A stretch of DNA of 64,000 nt from Stemphylium vesicarium. Its lineage: Eukaryota; Ascomycota; Dothideomycetes; Pleosporales; Pleosporaceae. Below are positions 11,628 to 21,916 of this stretch, piece by piece. Position 1 is the stretch's first letter, and each line of letters opens with the position of its first letter. Location: NCBI GenBank assembly GCA_004380135.1, contig QXCR01000019.1, positions 186,001 through 250,000 on the forward strand, in the 5' to 3' direction. The position numbers and the translations under genes were made by a program. The notes beneath the pieces are model-generated. The model was given only the letters and a program-made list of their open reading frames with translations, ran no database searches and was not told the origin of the DNA.

Positions 11628-13116
11628 ATGACTTCAATTCTCCACTACCGAGACCCCATTGCCTACAGGAGTGACTTTATGAGCACCTCCAGCTACCACT
11701 CGCCTCACATGGACCAGCAGAAGAGATCACCGCCTTACGAGGGCCACTCGTCTGGCTCCGAGGCCAGGCAACTCACACCTGGTGCAAAGAAGCGGCCATC
11801 GAGAGCTGGCACCCGCAGCGTCACGACGCTCACAGCCGCCCAGTTGGAACGGAAGAGAGCAAACGACCGAGAAGCACAGCGCGCCATCCGCCAAAGAACA
11901 AAAGACCACATCGACACTCTTGAACGTCAAGTTCGCGATCTTACTGCCCAGTTGGAAAACAACTCTTCGACCAAGATGATGGACCTCATCAGAAGAAACG
12001 AGGAACTCGAGCAAGAGAACGCCGTGCTTCGCGCACGCCTATCGCACGCCGTTTCCGCCCTCAGTGTTCCAGAGCAAGGCGCAGGTACGTGATGAATTTC
12101 GTTTCCCCTCAAAAGCACTGTCCAGATGTTCCACCTGTCAGCTGGCTGAGCCGTACCCATTGCTTTTTGGTGTCTCGGGCCGCAGCCGTTGAGGTGCAGG
12201 AAAACGTCGTTGTCGCGAACATGATCACAACTTTTCCTTTTTGCTCATTTCCCACTATCTGGTTGGCCCGCTCGATTTGGCGACATGCAGTATCTGTAAC
12301 GTTCGCCTTACTTTTGCTGGCCAAGCGAGCGAAAACCCCAACTTTGCTTCTGAAATCGATGTGATTGCAATGCATATTGGCTAACTCGGAATCACAGGTG
12401 CACCTTCGCCCAGTGATCGGGTTCAGATGCTTAGCCAGCCCCGAAGGATGTCAACAGGGACCGCGCGGAGCGCGCATTCTGTACCCGAGATTGCAACGCC
12501 CGTCTCGCAACCGGGACATTGGCAACCGCAGCACACATACACGCAGCATGTGTCTTCGCCGCACGTCGATACGCCACCGGCCATGGGTGAAGTCCAAGCG
12601 CCTCAGCATGAGGCTGTCCGCTGGAGTCCTCACCCTGGTCACCCGCAGCAACACCACCAAGTCTCTATGCCAGTGCAGGATCCATCGGTTCATGCAGTCG
12701 AGCAGCCAAACATGTCCTATCCCAGCCCGTATGTTATGGAAAGCAATGCGCGAGCCATGTCATACCCTCTTGAAAACGCTTCAATGGTCACTTCACAGCC
12801 CATGCCAATGTCAGGATATGGAACGCCCACCTCGCATCCCTCGCCACATGCTTCGGAATACCAAAGGCACATGAGCGTTCCAATGCACCACCAGTCTGTC
12901 CAGGGTCAAGCCCCTGCCCAGCACCAGCAGCATCACACTTCGGCTCCGTATGGCTCATATCCAGTCGGCCCTCAGCAAGGCTATCCTCCACAGGGCAGCC
13001 ACGGCGGTGAAATGCCCATGATGCACGCGCAGCACGGTCAGCCTCAAATGATTAATGAGCAAGGCCAGCACATCATGTACCAGTCGTATCAGCCGAACAT
13101 GAAGGTCGAGCATTGA
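11628..13116 (+). CDS. bZIP transcription factor with an atypical basic region (NDREAQRAIR type)
   Basis: Two exons, join(11628..12084, 12398..13116), give 391 residues. The 313 nt intron has a GTACGT donor, a GGCTAAC branch-like motif at about 12379 and a CAG acceptor. The basic region is at residues 74-90 (ERKRANDREAQRAIRQR), followed by leucine heptads to about residue 138. In the usual fungal alignment the invariant Asn of N-x7-R is replaced by Asp (D80, with R88), a variant known in a fungal-specific bZIP group. The C-terminal 240 residues are rich in Pro, His, Gln, Ser and Met (low complexity, probably disordered, activation-domain-like). No C-terminal Cys-rich redox domain of the AP-1/Yap1 type is seen, so this is not an obvious Yap1. 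Targets are unknown. Confidence 0.85.
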
Positions 13117-14688
13117 GGACAGCCCGACTCGTCCAAGCATGTTCGCAATCCTTTGTGGTTGCAGACCGTTGGCCGGGGTGCCAGGGTCGCGATTCTTCCT
13201 TCCTTTTCAGAGCCTCCACTTTCGAAACATGGCCGAGCACGACCACGCCGCGGTGAATAGGTTATTCCTCGTTCACACCCAAGGCGGGCCACGCGACATC
13301 GCGACACGCGGCACCAGGCGGCACAGCAACGATAGGCTCTACTCTTCGGCGATATCACAAAAGTTCCGCAAGGACGCTTCCCAATGCAGTATCTCAGGCC
13401 GCTCTCCGATCCTGTCGATGACGGCAAGACACGATCTCGCGGGAATTGGTAGGGACGACCATGCCGCCATTCTTCGATTTTTCGCACGCTAGGCCAAGGC
13501 AGCCCATACCCATACGTTCACCGCATCGTTGCGCACCGTGCAGATGGTCCTAAGCCCGGTTTCGGGCAATTTCGCAGCAGTCTCACAGTGCCCCCACGAT
13601 CGCATAAAACGCAATGAAACAGCGACACGGAAAGCCCCACATGTGGCATGTGGGATCACCTCAGCTTTTGGTCGACCGTCTGCAGCCATGCTAATTTCAT
13701 TCCGCTTGGTACACTATACATGGCGCGCTCCTAGTGCCTGCCCTGAGACTAGCACGCCGGACGGTGAAGAGGTGGATCTGCTGATGGCTGTGGAAGCTTC
13801 TCAGAAGGCGGGAACTGACCAATGGAACATTCCGTGGATCCTCCGTTGGCTATGACCAGGGGGCGCACTTGTCGCGAGATTTGAGAGCGTTGGGTTTCTT
13901 CCTTCGGTTCTCGCTTCAGCTTCTCCGAGCGCCCGATCCAGACGAATCCCTGAGCCAGCAATGCAACCGAGAATTTCCGACTTCCGACCACCCGTCGCAG
14001 CATCCGCTGCCCGTGGAGTACGTGTGTGCATGTACGAGAAGAGCAGATGGAAGCAGGCTAGCCCCACAAGCACCAGAAATACTGCTAAAATTTCCTTCTA
14101 TGGACTGCCTAGTCTCAGCGCTGAAACATGGGATGCCAAATACATTTGAGCCATCTAGGAGCTATCGTCTACCGAACTCTGGTCACGACGCGCGACAAGA
14201 TGGTGTCTACCACTCTACTATCGCTGTATCTCCGGCACTATTCGTCGGCAGCTTCCCGCCGATGGGCATCAAAAGCGCCGTAACACCGGGGCCAGCAGAA
14301 ATTTTGGTGGCTTTTCGCTTCTGGAGCTCAGTTCCTCTGTTGCCAAGCCAAGGGTGTGGAGTCCATGCGTGGCTTCCCGCGAATCCGAACACATGGGCTC
14401 GGGCACGCTTCCATCCAATCGCAACTTGGGGTTTCAACTGGGCCGTGCGCTTGCGTTCTTGTCTACACTGGGCAGCGTTGCCGATGTATTCCTTGCGAGG
14501 TGGGTATCAGCTCACCGCATCATCGTATCTCGCTACGCATCATGGTTGATGGCGTGCAGTGGTGTGCTGGTTTGTCACACCGCATGAACGACGGGGGTTA
14601 TACGCTGCAGAGTAGCCGTTGCGGCTCAGTTTCATTGTGGACTGCACTACGACTTCACGCCTGACCGGTACTTGCACACCCTATCTCA
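13117..14688. other. Intergenic region between convergent genes, no gene seen
   Basis: The 3' sides of the bZIP gene (plus) and the 2OG oxygenase (minus) face each other across 1.6 kb. Open frames here (for example 13869-14549 plus) show no domain, and their composition is unlike the neighbouring proteins. Both 3' UTRs must lie here. Confidence 0.5.
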
Positions 14689-16378
14689 TCATGACGATGT
14701 TGCTGCAGCAGCAGCTGCCGCTTGTTGCGCGCAAATTTGCTTCAGTTCCCCTGGATACCATCGATCTCCCACGTCAGGATGACTCTTGATTCTGTTCATG
14801 AGTGTCGCTTCACCAAGATGTCCCCACCTGCCCTTGACAAATGTGAACTCCACATCGTCCCTTCGCTGCTTCCTCGCCTCGTCTCTCAATCTGAGCACTT
14901 CTTCTGGGACATCCATGGCTTCGAACTGCGCATCGTAGCTTACGCCCTGGAAAAAGGGTACCGAGTACCGCGCTCCTTCACCCTTGCGTGGACTGAGGAC
15001 ACGATGTGTTGTTGAGGCGCAGACGCCGTCGGTGAGGGCCTCCATACCCTGACCTATAGCTACGACGAGGGTTCCGGGTATGGGTGCACAGTCTATCCAT
15101 TCGCCTTTGGCGTTTTGAGCCTGCAGGCCCAACTGGTCCGATGCTTGCAAAAGGTAGCTGGTCAGCATACTATCTTTGTGCGGCCCAACACCTTGACGCT
15201 TGATCTCCCACTTTTTGCGGTCCATCTCACTGGCTCCTGGAGGCAAGTCCGGTACATCCACCTCGGGGTACTTGACTATCTTGAGCTTGTGTTGCTGGTC
15301 TCGATCAAAGAACTTCTCAAACGCACTGGCTGGGAGGCCAATAGCTTCAGCGATGAGCGATGTGAACAATGTGGAGATGCGCGACATGCGGCGTATGTAG
15401 TCTTCGTATAGCGGTCGAAAGTCCGGCAAATACTCTGGTGACGGCCATTGGTTCGGCGCGAGAAGATTGTGGTATAGTGGTGCATCGGGCCCTGGAACGG
15501 CATGCGGTGTGGAGAGGTCGAGTTGCTCTCGATGGTCTGGATTGAAAGCCGTGGTCTCGTTATCGAGCTGCGAAACAGAAGGAGCATGTCAGCATGCGAA
15601 CATATTTTTTAACGACGAGTCGGAAATGCCCCAAAGCAAACGACAAACAACAAAAAGTTTTATTTTCAAAAGAGATGGATTGTAATGGCAGCGGAAATTG
15701 GGTTGTCGAAGTAACGATTGCGAGTGCACATTGTTGGGCGTCGTGTTTAAGGGATATACCCGGGTGATTTGTATGTTTTGTTTTTTCCCGCGCAGGAGCA
15801 GTCTGACGTTTTTTTGAAGAAGCATCTTTGGCTGGTTACTTGTTTTTGTTGTGATTGTGGTTGCTTCTTTTACGCGTTATGGGTTCACGGCCGGTTCTTT
15901 CTACTTCTTGTATCATAGTTTCTTTTGCTCTCAAGGTCCTTTTCTAACTCGATCGATGCATAGCGTATAGCATAGCGTTTGGAGCTTTAATAGACCCCCA
16001 TCATCATATCGTCCATGTATCTTTGCCTCTCAAGCTTGCTGTTCCATCGTGACAATGAGACATTCAAAGAAAGAAACAACGGAAATCTTTCTAATGGGAT
16101 GAAATCAAACTCACCCTACTCCAGCCCAGAAAACTCATCTCATTCTTCATCTCAATCTTCTCCTTCTCGCGCTGCGGCAACTTCTCGAAAAACTGCCCGC
16201 ATTCCCGTATCACGGCTTGAACAAGGTCGTCCGGCAAGCCCGTCTCGCTCAGATACAGAAACCCCACGTGCAGCAGCGCGGAGCGCAGATCTTCGAGAAA
16301 CTGTGGTTTCGTGCCAGGCGAGAGGGCGGCGCTTAGCGGGAGGATGGGTATGTGTGTGAACGTTTGTTTATCCGCCAT
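14689..16378 (-). CDS. Isopenicillin-N-synthase-like 2-oxoglutarate/Fe(II) oxygenase
   Basis: Two exons, complement(14689..15567, 16115..16378), give 380 residues. The intron is 547 nt, long for this genome, with a GTGAGT donor and TTTCGCAG acceptor, and joins GWSR to LDNETTAFNP in phase 0. The N-terminal DIOX_N region (residues about 8-130) is followed by the 2OG-FeII_Oxy core. The iron triad is H218-x-D220 (GVGPHKDS) and H276 (STTHRVLSP); the 2OG-binding pair is R288-x-S290 (RYSVPFF). The C-terminus has a short Ala run. Family members act on small molecules, in secondary metabolism or detoxification. No biosynthetic neighbours are present, so the substrate cannot be inferred. It is convergent with the bZIP gene. 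Confidence 0.9.
15568..16114 (-). other. Long (547 nt) intron of the 2OG oxygenase gene
   Basis: Bounded by AGG|GTGAGT at 16114 and TTTCGCAG|CTC at 15568 on the minus strand. The interior is A/T-rich with homopolymer runs on both strands and has no coding frame I recognise. Most introns in this window are about 50-300 nt. Confidence 0.7.
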
Positions 16379-16689
16379 CGTGTCTGGTATCGTAGGGGCG
16401 TTTCGCGATGAGTTGAGTGTTTAGAAGAGTATTTGCGATTTGCGCAAACGAAGAAGGAAGACATTCTCACGCCGGCGCAAACCGGAACCTCTTTCGCTGT
16501 CGTCGTTGCACGGAGGTGTTGCGTGCTGCGGGGTAATAAAATCGGGGGTGAGGGACCCTTGAGTGAGGCTCCTCGAAACACCATGCAGCGGGCGGGGTAA
16601 AAGGTTCGCACCGAAGCCCCCGTCGACCCTCCCCGCCTGGCTCTCTCTCCAACCAACTCTCGTTGGGGGAGATGGTGGGTGGAGTGTTT

Positions 16690-16782
16690 TTAGTACTTTC
16701 TTTTCCACTTCAAAGCCAGACCGAGGGCTGTAAACTTCAAGCTGCCGATGAGAAGGATGCTGATAGCGGCTTCGATGAGCAT
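16690..16782 (-). CDS. Candidate 30-residue single-pass membrane micropeptide
   Basis: The frame starts MLIEAAISILLIGSLKF, is strongly hydrophobic for about 22 residues and ends with the basic tail KWKRKY and a TAA stop. The start context (CGCAACCATGC, A at -3) and the CT-rich sequence before it resemble fungal leaders. The frame is also open upstream, so a 65-codon version (to 16887) exists. I do not recognise a family. With so short a frame, chance cannot be excluded. Confidence 0.25.
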   Translation of the reverse strand: MLIEAAISILLIGSLKFTALGLALKWKRKY

Positions 16783-16960
16783 GGTTGCGGTGTCTGGAAG
16801 AGATGAGGTGAGAGTGGTGTGTAGGCTGTTCAGAGGCCAAAGATGAACAATAGTTCGAGTAGAGTAACTTGTCTTGTATAGCAGCAAAGTCGTGATGGAA
16901 GCGATGCAGTAAAATAATAAAACCTTCAGGATTTTATGTGTTACTTGTATTCACCACCCA

Positions 16961-16971
16961 CCCCCCCCCCC
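16961..16971. repeat. Poly(C) run of 11
   Basis: Eleven C in a row following CACCACCCA. Mononucleotide repeat; its length may be uncertain because of sequencing. Confidence 0.8.
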
Positions 16972-18460
16972 AGTCCTCCTCTCAGCAAGGTCCCTCGCCG
17001 CCCAACTACACCACACCGACACAAAACCACACAACGCACACATGTAACCACGGGTTCGTTCGTCATACTTCCAAGGCGCGGCCGTCTGGATCAGAAGAAA
17101 ATAGAAGCGTGATCCCAACACCTGCGATCGATCGTTCCATCGTTCAGGTGTGGGTTAGGCAACGCGCTCCACGTGGAGCCCCCCTAACCGCAGAACCCGC
17201 CATCACCTCACTCGAGTACGGAGAAACTGTCTCCCCATGGGATTACAACAGCGGGCACATCGTTGGCTGCCCCGGTATTTTCAGCTCACACACCGTCGCC
17301 CTTGGTTTCGCGATCGTCTTTCAAAATAAGGCGAACAAGCGCAAACGACGATCTTGTGTGCGTATGCCCTGCTTATCTAGAGCTTGTAGCAACGATACAG
17401 TCAACAAACACGGCGAGCAAGATACGGTGAAGGGGCGCTGTGAACGAGGAGCATGCTTGTGGGTGTTTCCGGAGGGGGATTGACATGGCTCGATCACAGT
17501 ACAGCAGATGGGTAGGAGTGCGTAATGCAGGTATGATGTGTATCACGCATACTGGTCTGCGTGATCAGCACGCACTTGCTGCTGTACGCTGTTCGAGACG
17601 GGGGAATGAGGCTGTACTGCAGGTATAGCGATTGGGGGGAAAAGAGCGTCATGTGTTTGCATCACTTGTTGCGCTAGGAAGGATCAAGGTTAAGTCGTAG
17701 AGGGTATACAGGGCTGCACAGCGGAGGTTCTTCCGGTAGTAAGCAGTGGAAGGGAAGCGCGTCCGTTGGATTAATTGTTTTCTTGTAGCATTCGGCCGAG
17801 GATCGATTAGATGAATACGGATGTGATTACTGTGATGGATGGATAGGTGGCAGCAGCGATGCAAGAGAAGGTCCGCGGGAAATGTTATGCTACTTGGGCG
17901 TAGTGCCATCATCGCACCTAGGTAGCCCTCCCCCCACTTTCCCCTCTTCATCCGCCGGGACGGCGATTAACGGAGATACACGTACCCATCGTATCCGCCC
18001 AACACGCTCACACACATGCACACTCTACCTCTTTCCCTCCCACATCCGTGCCAAGCGTCTTCCAACAAACCCATGAAACAAAAAAAATTACCGCCGAAAA
18101 ACCCACGAACTCCTCCTAAACCCTAACCTAAGCACTACTTACCATATTCCACATCATCTCCGCTCGCTCCCAAAAATAACACCCCTAAACTCCGCTTCCG
18201 CAGTGGATTTTTTTTTGTCCCTGGCCCTGCCCTGCCTGCTTAGTTCCTAGACTGGTGACGTGCATAGAGATGAAACAACCCGAGCTACCACCCGCGAACC
18301 TTGTCTTATACCATGGTACCCACCCAACGCAGCCGCCCATTGTCAAACTTTGAAGAACCGCGCTGTGGTTCGCGCTTAATATTGGGTTGGTTTTTGCTTT
18401 TGGTGGCTCGTATTCGGGTTGCATGGCTGGCTAGTTGAGCTAGAAGTCAGGGTTGGGGGT

Positions 18461-18516
18461 TAGGTAGGTAGGTAGGTAAGTAGGTGGGTGGGCAGGGCAG
18501 GGTAGGGCAGGGGGGA
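18461..18516 (+). repeat. TAGG microsatellite running into a G-tract array with quadruplex potential
   Basis: About six TAGG-type units are followed by GGG blocks spaced by one or two bases (GGGTGGGCAGGGCAGGG and onward), at least six G3 runs in about 30 bp. That satisfies the usual G3N1-7 quadruplex pattern. It is not a telomeric TTAGGG array. Confidence 0.7.
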
Positions 18517-19587
18517 TGATTAGAAACAATAGCCGCTGTGACAACCACCCTTGACACGCCTCTATTTTTCTCCCTGCGCGAGAAATGCTCCGCGATCCTT
18601 GGTCTTAGTCTGGCATTGCCTTGGCGCAATAAGGTTGTACAAGTCACAAGAGCTGGGGTGTTGCTGCAGCGAGCAAGTGAGGAGGTAAGGGAAGAACGAC
18701 ATGCATGTTGGTGTCGCAGATCCCGTGTTGCCAAGAGCTAGAGACAAGGCGGCTGCGCGCAACTGTCGGAGAATTATCAGATTGTTCTACATACCTACGT
18801 TTGTTCTTTTCTTTTCATGCGATGCAATGCAATGCGCTGGACAAGGGAGAGATGGGAGGAATACTCCGAAGTTTCGGGGCCAGGGGGGTTGAGGTTGGAA
18901 TCGGATCATTCTCACGACTCGCCTCATGTGAGATCATGGCCATGTCGCCAACTTATAGCATCGCAAACACAGAGCTGTTCGGTATGTCCCCAGGGGAAGA
19001 AAGATGATATTAGAGATATTATACAGTATATAGCAATGAGGGATCATTGGCGGTTCACCAACCCTCGTCGCGGTTCACGTACGATGTGTGAAAAGATCAG
19101 ATCATTTGAGTCGATGAAGGATGATGGAAAAAGACTTAATAGTCTGCGACGCCATATCTAGTTCATCTATAATATATCAGACGTCCTGGATGTTAACAAT
19201 GTCATGCCACGTACGCCCCTGGCCCCCTTTCTCACCGTCTTCCTCTTCTTTCCCAATAATATGCGTTTCTTGTGTCATTTTCCCTGGTTGTTATGTGATT
19301 AACTTAAGAAGATGGAGGCGGCGGATTGAATGGAGGTCAGGCTATAGCACAAAGTCTTGGTGGTTTAGTACACATAGCTTAGAATCAAGCACAGAACATC
19401 GAGACTAGATTGGGAGGTTATGATACTGTTATTGTGTACAGCTAGAGAGAAGGAAGAAAACCAAGAAGGAACAAAGATGAAACTAGTTGTATCATTTCGA
19501 ATACCACCCTCTGAATCATGTTGGTAATCTCATATCGTAACCTCGTACCTCATAAAGCCTCTATACATAGACCAGCCGTGGACAACT

Positions 19588-21205
19588 TTATCTCTTCTCT
19601 TGAGGATAGTATGCTGGCTGGCCCTCAAGCGACTCGCCTACGCCAGTACGGTAGCTAGGCGGTGGTCCACCAAAAGACACCTGACCGCCTGGTGCAGGTG
19701 TGTTGGACTGGTTGGGAGGGGCATTTTGGTTGGTAGCGCCAAACTGCGGGTTCAAGTCGCTAGGCTCAACTGCACCACCATCGCCACCTCCTACCATGAC
19801 GGTTTGCTCGTTGCCCTTTTTGTCCTTGACCTTTCCGACGACCATGCCCTTGGCGACAGACTTGATGATAGCCCTTCTGCTAACGCCCGTGACGTCAATA
19901 TATACGAGGCCAACGTTCTTAACACCGCCAGCGAGGTTGGTGGTGATCTGTCCCGCTTCGGCGCCGTACTTGTGTCCGACAGCGGCACTGGCAGCAGCTC
20001 CACCGCTAGTTAAAAGCTGCTTACCAGAATGCGATATGCCATCGGCAACAGTTGAAAAGGCGATTAAGCTCTTGTTCAAAAGACCGGGTTTGTAGTTTGT
20101 GTTTGGTGTGCCGTCGGGGTTCACACTCTTAGCGTTCGTCTTCTTGTGGCCTGCCATTCCTGCGGCTGCGTTCTGCGCGTACTTGGTGAGCTGGCCGACG
20201 GTTTTGGCTGAGTAGCCGGCAACGCCAGTGGTCAACGTGTTGATCTTGCGGACGCGCTCGTGGGTAGCGGGCTTGAAGACCATAGGCTTCTCGTTCGGCC
20301 TCGTCTTGCTCATGAAGCTCTCTGCACCAGATACCATCATGTTACTAAGGTAACTGGAGCCCGTGACAACGAGGCGCGATGCGGCGGCGGCGTTCTGGAC
20401 AAGACCAGAGTCCTTGTATGCGGGATGGCGGGCCATGTCGAGGTAGTCTTCTTCGAGGGGTCGGATGTCGATGCGCTTGCCGTCTGGTGATACCACAATC
20501 TCGACGGGATCTTGATCTGTGTTAGCATGAGTGATGAGTGAGGTTCACGCGCAAATAACTTGGGACCAACTTACTCTTGGATCCTTGCTGCAGTGCCGGG
20601 TCGGCGTGTATCATGGCACCCTCGGCCAGCTCCCCCACGACGCTGCCATTCTCCTCGTCGACCAGCACCACTTCGCCATTCTTGCCAGCGCCTACGTAGC
20701 CCTCGCCCGGCTGGTAGTCCTGGGGGTTGTATGCCTTGACGTCACCCTTGCCCTTCTCATGTGACGGCGCCTGGGCGCGCTCGAGGAAGGCTGTGCATTG
20801 CGCCAAGATGGTCTCAAACGTGTCGATGTCTTCTTGCGTGACCGAAGTAGAGCCCTTGCCGATTGGCGGGAACTCAATGCGCGTAAAGGCGCCACTCTCT
20901 GGGCCCAAATCCCATCGCGGTATTAGGTAGCTTCGCGGCGGCTGGTGGTAGATTTGTGTGGTAGCGGGGAGGGGGAGGTCGAGCTCGGGAGGGAGGTTGA
21001 GGTGTAGGTAAAAGTCCTCTTCGGGCGCTTCGTTCTGGCCACGCGTGTTGCTGAGGTCTGCAAAGGGTGAGTTGGTCGGCACCATCAACAGCGACAGTGT
21101 CTGTGGCCCAGATGGCGTGAGGGAACTCTCCTCGCCCTGCTGGATGTGGTAGGCCTTGATGCCTCCGACGGTGTAGAGCAATCGAGGATCGCCATGGCCG
21201 CTCAT
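19588..21205 (-). CDS. Spartin-like protein with a senescence domain
   Basis: Two exons, complement(19588..20516, 20575..21205), give 519 residues. The 58 nt intron has a GTAAGT donor and a GCTAACACAG end. The N-terminal half (residues about 1-210) starts MSGHGDPRLLYTVGGIKAY and has no motif I can name. The C-terminal half carries the senescence/spartin domain (about residues 240-440), with Gly/Ala-rich helical segments such as TGVAGYSAKTVGQ and VGLVYIDVTGVSRRAI. The tail (about 460-519) is rich in Pro, Gly, Asn and Gln. In animals, spartin localises to lipid droplets and endosomes; plant relatives are senescence-associated. Fungal members have no firmly assigned role that I know of. A lipid-droplet or membrane role is inference. 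Confidence 0.85.
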
Positions 21206-21916
21206 GCTTGCGAAGGGGCGTATTCGCCGTGTATATGTTATGGGCTGGTATATGGGGAGAGAGAAACAGAGGTATTAGGCGTCTTTTGTAGGAAGCAAGT
21301 AGGAAAGAGGGGTATCGTCTATTTTGGTGTACGAGTGCAGAAGCCGCGACCTTTTTATGGAATGCAAGCGACAGGGAACCGAAGGCCCAACCTGCTGCAA
21401 GTGGTGTTGCGGCGCTTCTGGGCGGTTACGTCAAGATACTCGTCGCATAGAGCTCTCCACCACCAGCGAATCAAGACATCTGTGGCTGTGCAGCTGCGCC
21501 ACGTTTGATTCTGCATTGGTTGGGGGGGCAAATCCACCTGGTGCATGCAATAATACCCACGGCTGCCTGCCCGTCTGCACTCCATTTGTCCAAGACATTT
21601 GCCCCTTCACATGCGAACTGTTGGTGCAAACATCTCGCCAGCATCGAGTATGGCTGACGCCTCTGAACGCGTCACTCCTAGCTCCTGAGCCCCCTTGGCG
21701 CACTCGGTCTTGTCACGTCCCATGTCCATACCGAGAGTCTTCGAATTTGCACAAAAGAATTCGTGTACATTCCACGTATCCCATTATCACATGGGCGTCC
21801 ATCAATCTGCTAATACGGTTAGATCCACCTAGCTCCCGCTCTCCGCCTCCGCACTTGTTCCTCCAAGCTTTAATTTCGGCCATGTCCTGTCCAGGTACTG
21901 CTTGATCGCTCACCCT
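21206..21916. other. Intergenic region: promoter of the senescence-domain gene and 3' end of the helicase-AAA gene
   Basis: Both flanking genes are on the minus strand. The 0.7 kb region should hold the 5' leader of the first and the 3' UTR of the second. No further gene was recognised. Confidence 0.5.

Larger units (their letters stand above)
16379..19587. other. 3.2 kb low-complexity intergenic region with one candidate micro-ORF
   Basis: It contains a C11 run (16961-16971), a purine-rich TAGG/GGGCA tract (about 18461-18516) and several A or T homopolymer runs, but no long frame with recognisable motifs. It includes the promoter of the 2OG oxygenase near 16379 and, at its right end, the 3' UTR of the senescence-domain gene. 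Confidence 0.5.

Noticed and set aside
13869..14549. 226-codon plus-strand open frame
   Set aside because: No recognisable domain; overlapped by other equally long spurious frames; it lies between two convergent 3' ends.
18461..18495. Telomere-like repeat
   Set aside because: The unit is TAGG, not TTAGGG, and the tract is short and internal.
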